Counted from the first letter of the stretch, positions 42,239 through 51,218 are shown. The stretch: DNA of 54,843 nt from VRUE01 sp036266075 (GCA_036266075.1 DATANV010000031.1:1-54843); one strand, 5' to 3'. Notes: generated by a model not told the origin, from the sequence alone. Numbers and translations are program-made.

Positions 42239-42294
42239 CGAGAGCTGAGTGTGGCACCTGTGCCGCGTGTGGAGGGTGGGCCTAGACTCACCCC

Positions 42295-43362
42295 GTGCCC
42301 ACCTTCGACCTGCTCGCCGACCTCCCCCTGGAGATCGACGGCTACGATCTGCAGCCCCTGGAGTACCAAACCCCCGGCTTCGAACGCCTAAGCACCGTGA
42401 TCCACCTCTGGGGCGGCGGCGAGGACGGCCTCGGCGAGGACGTCACCTACGACGCCCTCGATCACGTCGCCCTGCAGGACGCCGGCCCGACGCTCGACCT
42501 GACGGGCTACGCGACGCTCGGCGAGTTCTGCGACTTCATGGCCGAGGTCGACACCTTCCCCGGCGAGCCGCAGCGCGAGGTCTCGCGCCGCTACCGCCGC
42601 TGGGCCTTCGAGTCGGCCGCGCTCGACCTGGCGCTGCGCCAATCGAGCATCGGGATCGCGACGGCACTCGGCCGCGGGCCGCGCCCGGTCACCTTCGTCT
42701 GCTCGATGCGGCTCTCGCCCGGGGAGGAAAAGCCTTCCTCGATCGAGACGCTGCGCCACAAGCTCGACCGCTACCCGACGCTGCGCTTCAAGCTCGACCC
42801 GGTCAACGACTGGGACGACGAGCTGATCGCCGCGCTGGTCGAGACCGGCGCCGTCGACTCGCTCGACCTGAAGGGCTTCTACAAGGGCACGGTCGTCGAC
42901 GTCGAGACCGACCCGGTCCTCTACGGCAAGCTGATCGCAGCCTTCCCCGACGCCTGGCTCGAGGACCCCGACGTCACCGAGGAGACGCGGCCGCTGCTCG
43001 AGCCGATCCGCGACCGCGTCACCTGGGACGCGCCGATCCACTCGATCGCCGACATCGAGGCCTTGCCCTGGCCGCCGAAGATGGTCAACGTAAAGCCCTC
43101 GCGGATCGGCGGCCTGCGCGATCTCTGCGCGACCTACGACTACTGCGAGGAGAACGGCATCGGCGCCTACGGGGGCGGCCAGTGGGAGCTGGGCGTCGGC
43201 CGCGGCCAGATCCAGGTCCTCGCCTCGCTCTTCCACCCCGACACGCCCAACGACACCGCGCCGCGTGGCTACAACGAAGCCGACCCGCCGCCGGGGCTGC
43301 CAACGAGCCCGCTGTCCCCGCAGCTGTCTAGCACCGGCTTCCGCTGGACCGAAAGCGTTTAG
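42295..43362 (+). CDS. Enolase-superfamily protein (MR/MLE type)
   Basis: 355 residues from GTG, which lies six bases after TAGACT. The barrel part has RFKLDPVNDW (near 163-172), SLDLKGFYKG, AWLEDPDVTEE and MVNVKPSRIGGL, which match the lysine and acidic positions of muconate-lactonising/mandelate-racemase-like proteins, but some metal ligands look changed. The N-terminal capping domain is present. Activity and substrate cannot be assigned. It starts opposite the FAD oxidase; the palindrome GGCAC-CT-GTGCC lies between the two. Confidence 0.75.
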   Translation: MPTFDLLADLPLEIDGYDLQPLEYQTPGFERLSTVIHLWGGGEDGLGEDVTYDALDHVALQDAGPTLDLTGYATLGEFCDFMAEVDTFPGEPQREVSRRYRRWAFESAALDLALRQSSIGIATALGRGPRPVTFVCSMRLSPGEEKPSSIETLRHKLDRYPTLRFKLDPVNDWDDELIAALVETGAVDSLDLKGFYKGTVVDVETDPVLYGKLIAAFPDAWLEDPDVTEETRPLLEPIRDRVTWDAPIHSIADIEALPWPPKMVNVKPSRIGGLRDLCATYDYCEENGIGAYGGGQWELGVGRGQIQVLASLFHPDTPNDTAPRGYNEADPPPGLPTSPLSPQLSSTGFRWTESV

Positions 43363-43445
43363 GGCAACCTGACACGCGCTTCGGTCGGCCGAATTCGGCC
43401 TTTCGGCTACCGTCCGCCTACCGCCCCCGCCGACGAAGGAGTGAG

Positions 43446-43979
43446 ATGGCTGAGAAGAGTTTTCCGGATGCGCTGAACGAGCAGATCGCGAATGAGTTCG
43501 CTGCGTCACAGCAGTACGTGGGGGCGGCTGTCTACTACGACGCGGAGACGCTGCCGCGGCTCGCGCACTTCTTCTACCGGCAGGCACTGGAGGAGCGCGA
43601 GCACGCGATGATGATGGTCCAGTACCTGCTCGACGTCGACGCCGAGGTCCACATCCCCGACATCAAGTCGCAGCAGACCAGCTACGACGACGGGGTCGCG
43701 CCGGTACGGATGGCGCTTGAGCAGGAGAAGCGGGTCGGCGAGGAGATCTACGCGCTGTTCGAGCTGGCACGCGACGTCAAGGACTACCGGGCCGAGCAGT
43801 TCATGCAGTGGTTCGTCAAGGAGCAGGTCGAGGAGGTGGCGCTGATGGGCGACCTGCTGAACGTGGTCGAGCGGTCGCGGGAGAACCTGCTCTTGGCCGA
43901 GGACTACATCGCGCGGGAGAACCCGGGTGAGGGGGGATCGGACCCGACTGCTCCTCCGGCTGCTGGGGCGGGGGGGTAG
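43446..43979 (+). CDS. Ferritin (FtnA-like, non-heme)
   Basis: 177 residues. NEQIANEFAASQQYVGAAVYYD, the ferroxidase Glu/His in EEREHAMMMVQYLL, and the third helix with EQFMQWFVKEQVEEVA match bacterial ferritins. It stores iron as ferric mineral in a 24-mer. AAGGAG sits five bases before the ATG. The tail after residue 155 is Gly/Pro/Ala-rich and unstructured. The dtxR-like regulator at 13060 could control it, but no operator is proven. It converges with a peptidase-E-like gene. Confidence 0.93.
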   Translation: MAEKSFPDALNEQIANEFAASQQYVGAAVYYDAETLPRLAHFFYRQALEEREHAMMMVQYLLDVDAEVHIPDIKSQQTSYDDGVAPVRMALEQEKRVGEEIYALFELARDVKDYRAEQFMQWFVKEQVEEVALMGDLLNVVERSRENLLLAEDYIARENPGEGGSDPTAPPAAGAGG

Positions 43980-43995
43980 GGCGGCGGGTGGCGTC

Positions 43996-44787
43996 CTACC
44001 CCAGCCAGCCGGCTCGTTTGCGCATAGCTGAGATCCGTCGGAACTCGGCTATGTCCTCGCGTAGAGCTGCCGGAGCAGGCGCGGGGAGGAAGCGGGCTGG
44101 GAGGGGGGACTCGATTACTCCTTCCTCGCCGGAGGCAACGCGGTAGGCGCGGGCACCGCGCTGGGCGGTGACGGCTGAGGGGGTTCCGTTGCCCTCCCAG
44201 AGGAGGCCGGCGTAGTCGTCGAGGCCGTAACCGTCGGGCATGCCGTCGGCTATGGCTTCGAGGTAGGCGGCGCGGCGGTCGGGTTCGTTGTTGTAGTGGA
44301 CGCAGAGACTGCCGTGGAGGAGGCCGAGGCCAGCGCCCGGCTCGGCGCGGCCCGAGGACTTGGTGATGCCGGCCTCGAACCAGCACATCGCACCGGCGCT
44401 CTGGCCGGCGAGGACGACGCCGTTGCGCCAGGCGAGGCTGAGGATCGCGCTCAGTTCGTGCGCCTCCCAGACGGCGAGCAGGTTGAGCAGGCTGCCGCCG
44501 CCAACGTAGATCAGGTCCTGTTCGAGCAGGTGCTCGCGCAGCGCCATCGGCCGCCGCCCGAGGCGGAAGAGCGAGAGGTCGGAGAGGTCGCAGGGGCGCT
44601 CGTCGAAAGCCGCGTAGAAGCGGTCGATCATCTCCGAGGTGTCGCCGCTGGCGGTCGGCAGGATGCAGATCCGCGGCCGCCGGCCGGCGCGCACCGTCGC
44701 CAGGCGCAGCATCAGCTCGCAGATCGCCCGGTCGCCGGGTCGCGAGGTGAAGTCATGCCCCCCGAGGGCGAGGATCCGGCTGATCAT
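43996..44787 (-). CDS. Peptidase E-like (S51) protein, copy 1
   Basis: 263 residues from the ATG at 44787. ILALGGHDF at the start, RICILPTASGD, LSLFRLGRR, DLIYVGGGSLLNLLAVW and the nucleophile elbow VLAGQSAGAMCWF with Ser are family marks; later HYNNEPDRR and GLDDYAGLLW follow. S51 enzymes are dipeptidases or cyanophycinase relatives that cut N-terminal Asp. It is a diverged duplicate of the gene just upstream on the same strand. The reading frame runs past 44787, but the palindrome 44791-44839 separates it from copy 2. Confidence 0.85.
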   Translation of the reverse strand: MISRILALGGHDFTSRPGDRAICELMLRLATVRAGRRPRICILPTASGDTSEMIDRFYAAFDERPCDLSDLSLFRLGRRPMALREHLLEQDLIYVGGGSLLNLLAVWEAHELSAILSLAWRNGVVLAGQSAGAMCWFEAGITKSSGRAEPGAGLGLLHGSLCVHYNNEPDRRAAYLEAIADGMPDGYGLDDYAGLLWEGNGTPSAVTAQRGARAYRVASGEEGVIESPLPARFLPAPAPAALREDIAEFRRISAMRKRAGWLG

Positions 44788-44790
44788 GCC

Positions 44791-44839
44791 GCTGAGTTCG
44801 TCTTTTTTCGCGGATATCCCGGCAAACGACGAACTCAGC
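44791..44839. repeat. 49-base quasi-palindrome between tandem peptidase genes
   Basis: GCTGAGTTCGTC (44791-44802) pairs perfectly with GACGAACTCAGC (44828-44839). TTT/AAA and the inner GGATATCC (44812-44819) extend the symmetry. A T6 tract follows the left arm on the plus strand. The core TTTCGCGG-ATA is akin to the cores of the palindromes at 6, 11323 and 14947. Confidence 0.75.
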
Positions 44840-44845
44840 TCCGCA

Positions 44846-45643
44846 TCAGGCGGCGGCGGTGGACATCGCCTCGGGCAGGGGCGCTGGCGCGATTGCGTCG
44901 GCGTCACCGAGGTAGGCGGTGGCGATCCGCATCTCGACGATGCGCTCGCCGACCGCGTCGAGCCGATAGCCACGCGCCTGGGGCCGCGAGGCGACGACCC
45001 GGCTCAGCTCCGTTTCGGTGAAGTGCAGGGCGGCGCCGTCCTCGGCTGCGTAGCCGCCACGCATCCCGTCGCGCAGGAGCTCCTGGTAGACGCTGCGCCG
45101 CTTGCCGCTACGCTCGTAGTGGACGCAATTGCTGAACGGCAGCAGGCCGAGGCCCTCGACCCGTTGCGGCGCCCCATGGAAGCCGCTGACCGCCTCCGCG
45201 AACCAGCACAGCGAGCCGGCCGAGAGGCCGCCAAGGATGACGCCGCGCTCCCAAGCTTCGCGCAGGATCAGGTCGAGGCCGTGCGCCCGCCAGACGCCGA
45301 GCAGGCTGATTACGCTGCCGCCGCCGACGTAGATCAGGTCCTGTTCGAGCAGGTGCTTGCGCAGGTCGGCCGGTCCCTGCTCGCGGCGGAACAGCGAGAT
45401 GTGGCTGGCCTCGCATCGTTCGGCCGAAAAGGCACGGTAGAAGCGCACGATGTAGTGGTCGGCATCGCCGCTGGCGGAGGGAAGGAAGCAGACCTTCGGC
45501 CGCGGCGCGGCGCAGAGCCCCAGCACGTAGTCGTCGAGCAGCGGGTTGCCGGACTCCATTGAGAACCCGCCGCCGCCGAAGGCGACGATCTGGCGCAGCG
45601 GCTTCTCCGCGGGAAGATGGCCGTTACCAAGCGTTTTCTCCAT
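44846..45643 (-). CDS. Peptidase E-like (S51) protein, copy 2
   Basis: 265 residues. QIVAFGGGGFSMES, KVCFLPSASGD, ISLFRREQG, KHLLEQDLIYVGGGSVISLLGVW and ILGGLSAGSLCWF match the S51 fold with the nucleophile Ser in GLSAGS. It is paralogous to copy 1 over nearly the whole length, with a shared QDLIYVGGGS stretch. Copy 2 has the canonical GxSAGS; copy 1 has GQSAGA. Both lie on the minus strand, so they probably arose by tandem duplication. Peptide or cyanophycin-like turnover is a plausible role. Confidence 0.87.
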   Translation of the reverse strand: MEKTLGNGHLPAEKPLRQIVAFGGGGFSMESGNPLLDDYVLGLCAAPRPKVCFLPSASGDADHYIVRFYRAFSAERCEASHISLFRREQGPADLRKHLLEQDLIYVGGGSVISLLGVWRAHGLDLILREAWERGVILGGLSAGSLCWFAEAVSGFHGAPQRVEGLGLLPFSNCVHYERSGKRRSVYQELLRDGMRGGYAAEDGAALHFTETELSRVVASRPQARGYRLDAVGERIVEMRIATAYLGDADAIAPAPLPEAMSTAAA

Positions 45644-45735
45644 GTGGAAATGGTCGCCCGGCGGCGGGGCGCAGTCGTTGTACAGCGGTCCGAAGTTTTC
45701 GGTAGCGCCATCGCCCGCGTGTACAGTGGGCCGCG

Positions 45736-47109
45736 ATGCGCAGGGTCCGCAGCGACGAGGGGCGGCTGACGAATACCACGTACAGCAGCCGCTACTTCAT
45801 CGACGAGATTCCCGAGCACGCGATCCCCGGCGAGTCGATGCCGGCCCGAGCCGCCTACCAGCTGATCCACGACGAGCTCGACCTCGACGGCAACCCGGCG
45901 CTCAACCTCGCCTCCTTCGTCACCACCTGGATGGAGCCCGAGGCGCAGCAGCTCGCCACCGAGTCGCTGAACCGCAACTTCGTCGACCAGGACGAGTATC
46001 CGCAGACCGAGCGCATCCACCAGCGCGTGGTCAGCATGATCGGCGGCCTCTTCAACGCGCCGAACGGTGGCCAGCCGTGCGGCACGGCGACGATCGGCTC
46101 CTCCGAGGCGATCATGCTCGGCCTGCTCGCCCACAAGTGGAGCTGGCGCGAGCGGCGCGGCGACGACAGCGCCCGGCCGAACGTCGTCTTCGGCGCCGAC
46201 GTCCACACCTGCTGGGAGAAGTTCACCAAGTACTTCGACGTCGAACAGCGGGTGATCCCGCTGACGCCAGAGCGGCACACGATCGGTCCCGAGCAGGTCG
46301 AGCCGCTGCTCGACGAGAACACGATCGCCGTCGGCGCGATCCTCGGCACGACCTTCACCGGCCAGATCGACGAGATCGAGGGCATCGACGAGCTGCTGCG
46401 GCGGGTCAAGCAGGAGAAGGGCTGGGACATCCCGATCCACGTCGACGCCGCCAGCGGCGGCTTCATCGCGCCCTTTGCCTACCCCGAGGTGAAGTGGGAT
46501 TTCCGGCTGGAGCAGGTGCGTTCGATCAACGTCTCCAACCACAAGTTCGGCCTCGTCTATCCCGGCATGGGGACCGTCGTCTTCCGCGACATGGACGCCA
46601 TCCCCGACGAGCTGGTCTTCAAGATCACCTATCTCGGCGGCGAGATGCCGAACTACAGCCTCAACTTCAGCCGCGCCAGCAACGCGGTGCTGCTGCAGTA
46701 CTACAACTTCCTGCGGCTCGGGCGCGAAGGCTACGAGCGGATCGCCGCCAACCTGATGGCGAACGCCGGTGAGCTGGAGAAGGCGCTGACCAATACCGGC
46801 CGCTTCGAGCTGCTGAACGATGCCCGCTACCTGCCCGTGGTCGTCGTCCGCCCGACCGGCGAGGACGAAGTCGACGTCTTCGAGCTCTCCGAGCGACTGC
46901 GCGAGCGCGGCTGGATAGTGCCCGCCTACCCGCTGCCACCCGAGGCCGAGTCGATCTCGGTGCTGCGAATGGTGGTCAAGGAGAACTTCAGCCGCGACAT
47001 GGCCGACATGCTGGCCGACGACATCGAGCGGGCACTGAAGCGGATGGGCGGCAAGCGCTCGATCGCCGCAAAAGCGCAGGAAGGCAGCGGCGCGCGGCGG
47101 ATCTGCTGA
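45736..47109 (+). CDS. gadB: Glutamate decarboxylase
   Basis: 457 residues. PLP fold: FVTTWMEPEAQQLATESLNRNFVD, GTATIGSSEAIMLG, HVDAASGGFIAPFAYPEV and the lysine in INVSNHKFGLVYPGMGTVVF (near 269-272). It converts glutamate to GABA with proton uptake, giving acid resistance and a GABA supply. The ATG lies eight bases after TACAGT. The GABA made could feed the transaminase and aldehyde dehydrogenase of the 33-38 kb block. No antiporter gene is adjacent. Confidence 0.95.
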   Translation: MRRVRSDEGRLTNTTYSSRYFIDEIPEHAIPGESMPARAAYQLIHDELDLDGNPALNLASFVTTWMEPEAQQLATESLNRNFVDQDEYPQTERIHQRVVSMIGGLFNAPNGGQPCGTATIGSSEAIMLGLLAHKWSWRERRGDDSARPNVVFGADVHTCWEKFTKYFDVEQRVIPLTPERHTIGPEQVEPLLDENTIAVGAILGTTFTGQIDEIEGIDELLRRVKQEKGWDIPIHVDAASGGFIAPFAYPEVKWDFRLEQVRSINVSNHKFGLVYPGMGTVVFRDMDAIPDELVFKITYLGGEMPNYSLNFSRASNAVLLQYYNFLRLGREGYERIAANLMANAGELEKALTNTGRFELLNDARYLPVVVVRPTGEDEVDVFELSERLRERGWIVPAYPLPPEAESISVLRMVVKENFSRDMADMLADDIERALKRMGGKRSIAAKAQEGSGARRIC

Positions 47110-47192
47110 GCGCCGCATACCCGTCCCGTACCCCGTGCCGGGACGCATTGGTAATCCGGTACTAATCCGTCCACAGAATGCCGCTGGGGGTG

Positions 47193-47215
47193 TACAATCG
47201 CGTTTACCGAACGCG
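47193..47215 (+). promoter_or_regulatory. Promoter -10 and operator dyad for the first TetR gene
   Basis: TACAAT (47193-47198) is followed at once by the dyad CGCGTT-TACCG-AACGCG (47199-47215). A repressor bound here would block transcription start. GAGGAG lies before the ATG at 47237, so this transcript has a leader. Autoregulation by the TetR protein is an inference. Confidence 0.6.
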
Positions 47216-47236
47216 TAGCCCCGCACGAGGAGCAAG

Positions 47237-47968
47237 ATGTCCCCGATCGCACCGCCCGACGGCAAAGGCCCGGCCCCCGACGATATCGGCGACCTGATCG
47301 AGAAGGAGCGGCTGCCGAGCGGACGCGAGGCGCTGGCGGAGCCGCTGATCGCCCACTCTCAGCGCGAGCGGATCCTCGTCGCGATGGCCGAGAGCTGCGC
47401 GACGAAGGGCTACGGTGCGACGACGATCGCCGACATCTGCGAGCCAGCCGGGGTCTCGCGGGCGACCTTCTACGAGCTGTTCAAGGACAAGGAGGACTGC
47501 TTCCACGCCGCGATGGAGGTCTCCCTCGCAGATGCGATGGGCCGCATCGTCGCCGTCTACTCCCCTGACAAGCCCTGGGCGACGATGGTCCGCGACGCCG
47601 CCGCGGCCTTCCTCGACCTGCTCGCCAGCCGGCCCGACTTCGCGCGCATGGCGCTGGTCGAGGCACCCGCCTCCGGCGAGCGTGCCTTCGAGCTCTACGC
47701 CTCCGGCAAGCGGGTGCTGCAGTCGCTGCTCGACCGCGGCCGCGACGACCCGGTAGAGGAGGAAGCGATTCCCTCCAGCGCCGGCCGCGCCGCGCTGGCC
47801 GGCGCCGAGGCTCTGATCGTCGGTCAGATCCTCGCCGGCAATGCCGAGCGGCTGCGCGAGCTGCTTCCCGACGTCGTCTACATCACCACCGTCCCCTACC
47901 TCGGACAGCAGGAGGCGCTGCGCCAGTCCCGGGAGGCAGAGAAGCTTCTCAGCGCATCCGGAGGCTGA
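47237..47968 (+). CDS. TetR-family regulator 1
   Basis: 243 residues. After an unusual 35-residue N-terminal extension (MSPIAPPDGKGPAPDDIG), the helix-turn-helix is ATKGYGATTIADICEPAGVSRATFYELFKDKEDCF (57-90). The C-terminal ligand domain has repeated alanine and leucine helices. It is the first of three tandem regulators sharing the TFYExFxDKExCF signature. GAGGAG is five bases before the ATG. A dyad overlapping its promoter suggests self-control. The target is unknown; the neighbouring gadB is a candidate. Confidence 0.9.
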   Translation: MSPIAPPDGKGPAPDDIGDLIEKERLPSGREALAEPLIAHSQRERILVAMAESCATKGYGATTIADICEPAGVSRATFYELFKDKEDCFHAAMEVSLADAMGRIVAVYSPDKPWATMVRDAAAAFLDLLASRPDFARMALVEAPASGERAFELYASGKRVLQSLLDRGRDDPVEEEAIPSSAGRAALAGAEALIVGQILAGNAERLRELLPDVVYITTVPYLGQQEALRQSREAEKLLSASGG

Positions 47969-47973
47969 GCCGG

Positions 47974-48642
47974 GTGGAGCGCGCAGGGGGAAGAGAGCCG
48001 TGGCGCCCCCCGCGCGGGCGTCACCGGCTGCCGCCCGAGGTGGTGGCGCGCTCGCAGCGCGAGCGCCTGCTGGAGGCGGCGATCCGCGTGGTCGCCTCGA
48101 AGGGCTATGCGGCGGCGACGATCGGCGACCTGACCCGCGAGGCCGGCGTCTCGCGCACCACCTTCTACGAGCTGTTCGAGGACAAGGAGGCCTGCTTCCT
48201 GGCTGCCTACGACAACGCGATCGACGTCCTCGTGCGCCGCGTCCTCACCGCTTATGAGTCCGCCGAACGCTGGCCCGACCGGGTGCAGGCCGGGCTGGCG
48301 GCGCTGCTCGAGCTGCTCGCCGAAGAGCCGACACTGGCGCGTCTGGCCCTGGTCGACATCGGCTCGGCCGGGCCCGCCGCGCAGCGCCGCTATCGCACCG
48401 CGGTGCAGCGCCTGACGCCACTCTTCGAGGAGGGGCGCGACTTCGCCCCAAACGGCCGCAGCCTGCCGCCGAATACCTCGCGGATGGCGATCGGCGGGGT
48501 CACGGGTTTGATCTCGGACGCGTTATTAGAAAGGAACGTTGACGGTCTTCCAGGTTTGCTTTCAGACGTGCTTTTTGCCACGCTAGTGCCATATATCGGC
48601 CCCGACGCGGCTACCAGGGAGGTAGGCGAGCTGACTCGATAA
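47974..48642 (+). CDS. TetR-family regulator 2
   Basis: 222 residues from GTG, five bases after regulator 1. A basic N-terminus (RAGGREPWRPPRGRHRL) precedes the helix-turn-helix ASKGYAAATIGDLTREAGVSRTTFYELFEDKEACFLAAYD (41-80). The C-terminus EVLFATLVPYIGPDAATREV-like ending is nearly the same as that of the other two, indicating duplication. Co-transcribed with regulator 1. From about 48530 the codons become more AT-rich than those of its neighbours. Confidence 0.9.
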   Translation: MERAGGREPWRPPRGRHRLPPEVVARSQRERLLEAAIRVVASKGYAAATIGDLTREAGVSRTTFYELFEDKEACFLAAYDNAIDVLVRRVLTAYESAERWPDRVQAGLAALLELLAEEPTLARLALVDIGSAGPAAQRRYRTAVQRLTPLFEEGRDFAPNGRSLPPNTSRMAIGGVTGLISDALLERNVDGLPGLLSDVLFATLVPYIGPDAATREVGELTR

Positions 48643-48707
48643 ACGTCTACGTACACGATGCCGCTATGATTCATATACCGGATAGTTCTCCTTTGGCGGT
48701 AGGGCCG

Positions 48708-49313
48708 ATGTCGAACACCGAAACGCGGCGTCAATCGATCCTCGAGGCGATGGTCCGCGTCGTCGGGCGCAAGGGCTACAAAGCGAGTGCGGTGGCCGAC
48801 GTGATCGAGGAGGCCAACACCTCTCGCACCACCTTCTACAAGTACTTCGACGACAAGCACGACTGCTTCCTCGCCGCCTACGACATGGTCGTCGAGCGGA
48901 TCGTCGGGGAGGTGGTGGCGAGTTGCGACGGAAAGCAGGACTGGGTCGAGCGGGTGCGGATCGGCCTGACCACGATCGTCGACCTCTTCGCGCTCGACCC
49001 GGCGCTGGCGCGGACGGCGATCGTCGAGGTCTCGGCGGCGGGGGCCGACGCGCGGCAGAGGCACTGGAACGCGGTCAGCAGGTTCACCGAGTTCCTCGAG
49101 GACGGCAAGGGCGTGGCCGGCGACCGCGAGCTGCCCGACAACATCGCCCTGATGGCTGCGGGCGCCGTCTCCGGCTTGATCTTCGACGAGCTCTTGACCG
49201 GCCGTGCGGAGCGCCTGCCCGAGCTGCTCCCCGAGCTGCTCTTCGCCCTGCTGGTCCCCTACCTCGGCCCGGGCGCGGCGACTGAGGAAATGCGCAGGGC
49301 GGCGGCCGGCTGA
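48708..49313 (+). CDS. TetR-family regulator 3
   Basis: 201 residues from the ATG at 48708. The helix-turn-helix is GRKGYKASAVADVIEEANTSRTTFYKYFDDKHDCFLAAYD (20-59) and the end reads LFALLVPYLGPGAATEEMR. An ATG at 48666 also opens the frame, but it is part of TATGAT (48665-48670), a good -10 box for a start near 48677, so 48708 is preferred. This suggests a promoter of its own. It is the third paralogue in the array. Confidence 0.88.
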   Translation: MSNTETRRQSILEAMVRVVGRKGYKASAVADVIEEANTSRTTFYKYFDDKHDCFLAAYDMVVERIVGEVVASCDGKQDWVERVRIGLTTIVDLFALDPALARTAIVEVSAAGADARQRHWNAVSRFTEFLEDGKGVAGDRELPDNIALMAAGAVSGLIFDELLTGRAERLPELLPELLFALLVPYLGPGAATEEMRRAAAG

Positions 49314-49348
49314 GGCCGCGCGCCCGAACTGGTCCTTCCCCTTGCCCG

Positions 49349-49864
49349 CTAGACGAATTCGATTTCGCGGCGCAGCTTGGCGCGCACGCGATGGAGACGG
49401 ACCTTGACGGTGCCTTCCGGGATGCCGAGGCGGCGGGCAATGGCCGTCTGGGTCAGATCCTCGTCATAACGGAGCTGGACCAGCTGTCTCTCGCGCTCAT
49501 CGAGGCGACCGAGCGCGGCATGGAGGTCGGCGCGTTCGACGGTTGCCAGGACTCGCTCGTCCTCGGCGCCGTATTCGCTCTCCAGCGTATCGACCGGGTC
49601 CGGTCTGTTGCGAGCGTGCTCGCGGAAGGCCTCGTTGCGGACGATCGTCGCAAGCCATTGCTTGCGACTGCCGGCCTCCCGCAGCGTCGAGCGGCGGCGC
49701 CAGGCGCGGAGCAGGGCGTCCTGGGCGATGTCCTCGGCTTCGCCGGGGCTCTTCGCGTAGCGATGGGCGAAGCGGACACAGAACCTGCGGACTTCCTCCC
49801 ATTCCCAACCGCCGTCGCTGTCCTCTCCCCTTGCAGCTCGCTGATCGACTGGGCGAACCTCCAT
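49349..49864 (-). CDS. ECF-type RNA polymerase sigma factor
   Basis: 171 residues from the ATG at 49864. Region 2 is FCVRFAHRYAKSPGEAEDIAQDALLRAWRR (about 27-57), region 4 is ERERQLVQLRYDEDLTQTAIARRLGIPEGTVKVRLHRVRAKLRRE (about 122-167). No anti-sigma factor follows; the divergent neighbour is a methyltransferase. The region upstream is AT-rich (AATAATCTGATAAG on the minus strand), likely its promoter. The regulon is unknown. Confidence 0.9.
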   Translation of the reverse strand: MEVRPVDQRAARGEDSDGGWEWEEVRRFCVRFAHRYAKSPGEAEDIAQDALLRAWRRRSTLREAGSRKQWLATIVRNEAFREHARNRPDPVDTLESEYGAEDERVLATVERADLHAALGRLDERERQLVQLRYDEDLTQTAIARRLGIPEGTVKVRLHRVRAKLRREIEFV

Positions 49865-49920
49865 AACGCGCGGCAACTTATCAGATTATTTAGATCGATG
49901 AAACTCTGTGGAGTGATTGC

Positions 49921-50733
49921 TTGGTCTCGGGGGGCGTGGAGGCGCAGGCAGCAGCCAGGTCGGGGAGCCGGGAGGCCGAGCAGGCCTACGAGGCGTTCGC
50001 CCCCGTCTACGACGACTTCACCGCTAACTACGACAACGAGGCGTGGCAGGAGAGACTCCTCTCCGAGCTCCGTCGCCACGGGTTGAGCGGGCATCGCCTG
50101 CTCGACGTCGGCTGCGGCACGGGGAAGAGCTTCCTGCCGATGCTCGAGCGAGGCTGGGAGGTGACGGCGTGCGACATCTCGCCGTCGATGCTCGAGCTGG
50201 CGCACGCCAAGGTCGGGGACGCGGTGGATCTGTCCGTGGCGGACATGCGCAAGCTGCCGGCGTTCGGCGAGTTCGATCTCGTCTGGGCGCTGGACGACGC
50301 GGTCAACTACCTGCTCAGCACCGACGAACTGGGGGCGGCGCTGGGCAGGATGCGGGCGAACCTGGCCCCCGACGGGCTGCTGATGTTCGATACCAACACC
50401 CTCCGGGCCTACCGCACCTTCTTCGCCGAAGAGATGCGGGTGGAGCGGAACGACCGGACCCTGGTCTGGCGCGGACGCGGCTCGGCGACCGCCGAGCCCG
50501 GCTCGATCAGCGAGGCCGCCTTCGAGGTCGAGGCAGCGGCCGGCAGGGAGCCCGACGTCGAGCCCTGCGTCCACCGCCAGCGTCACTTTCCCGAAGCGGA
50601 GGTCCTGCGGGAGATGGAGGGTGCGTCGCTGGAGTGCGTGGCGATCTACGGCCAAGGCCTAGACGGCATCCCCCACCAGCCGCTCGACGAAGCGACGGAC
50701 GCCAAGGCCGTCTACATCGCCCGCGCCGCCTGA
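49921..50733 (+). CDS. SAM-dependent methyltransferase
   Basis: 270 residues from TTG, with GGAG upstream. Class I Rossmann fold: YEAFAPVYDDFTANYD, motif I LLDVGCGTGKSFLPML (about 60-75), ACDISPSMLELA, FDLVWALDDAVNYLL and LMFDTNTLRAYRTFF. The closest recalled group is small-molecule C/N/O-methyltransferases. The substrate is unknown. It runs opposite the sigma factor gene and its last 22 bases overlap the convergent SnoaL-like gene. Confidence 0.88.
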   Translation: MVSGGVEAQAAARSGSREAEQAYEAFAPVYDDFTANYDNEAWQERLLSELRRHGLSGHRLLDVGCGTGKSFLPMLERGWEVTACDISPSMLELAHAKVGDAVDLSVADMRKLPAFGEFDLVWALDDAVNYLLSTDELGAALGRMRANLAPDGLLMFDTNTLRAYRTFFAEEMRVERNDRTLVWRGRGSATAEPGSISEAAFEVEAAAGREPDVEPCVHRQRHFPEAEVLREMEGASLECVAIYGQGLDGIPHQPLDEATDAKAVYIARAA

Positions 50734-51218
50734 GCGCGGTTGCGGGCCGACAACTCGGCGAGCCGCGGCTCGACGGCGTCCATTCGCGCGACCAGACCTC
50801 CCCGCCAGGTATAGACGTGCTGGAAGTGCTGGTGGGCAAGCAGGCGGCCGGTGGCTGAATCGTTGAAGCGCTGCTGACCGTAGACCACGGTGGTTCCCCC
50901 CTCGCCCTGCTCGATTCCCAGTGGATCGACCCGCGGAACGAGGAGGTCGAGGACACGCGTCCAGTAGGCGCGGACCGCCTCGCGGCCCTGCTCCCGGCCG
51001 CCCTCGATCGTGTTGGCCCAGTCGACGTCCTCGCACATCATCGAGAGCGGCAACTCGATGTCGCCTCGGTTGAACGCCGCGTAGGCACGCTGCAGGGCCC
51101 TCAGGAGGCCAGCGTCAACCTCATTCAAAGTACCGTGGTGTTTGTCATTCTGCCCGTCAGCGGCGCGAGCCCCGATCCCGGCTGGCTGGCCGGACAACAC
51201 TCTGGACCCTCCGACCAC
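50712..51218 (-). CDS. SnoaL-like/NTF2-fold protein
   Basis: 168 residues. The GTG at 51218 has GAGGAGG (revcomp of 51224-51230) five bases upstream, which decides the start. The NTF2 cone covers about 40-150: LQRAYAAFNRGDIELPLSMMCEDVDWANTIEGG, REAVRAYWTRVLDLL and FQHVYTWRGGLVARMDAVEP. Such folds act as isomerases, hydrolases or stress proteins. The first 35 residues are unlike the family and may be a short extension. It shares the promoter gap with the XRE gene at 51289. Confidence 0.8.
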   Translation of the reverse strand: MVGGSRVLSGQPAGIGARAADGQNDKHHGTLNEVDAGLLRALQRAYAAFNRGDIELPLSMMCEDVDWANTIEGGREQGREAVRAYWTRVLDLLVPRVDPLGIEQGEGGTTVVYGQQRFNDSATGRLLAHQHFQHVYTWRGGLVARMDAVEPRLAELSARNRAQAARAM

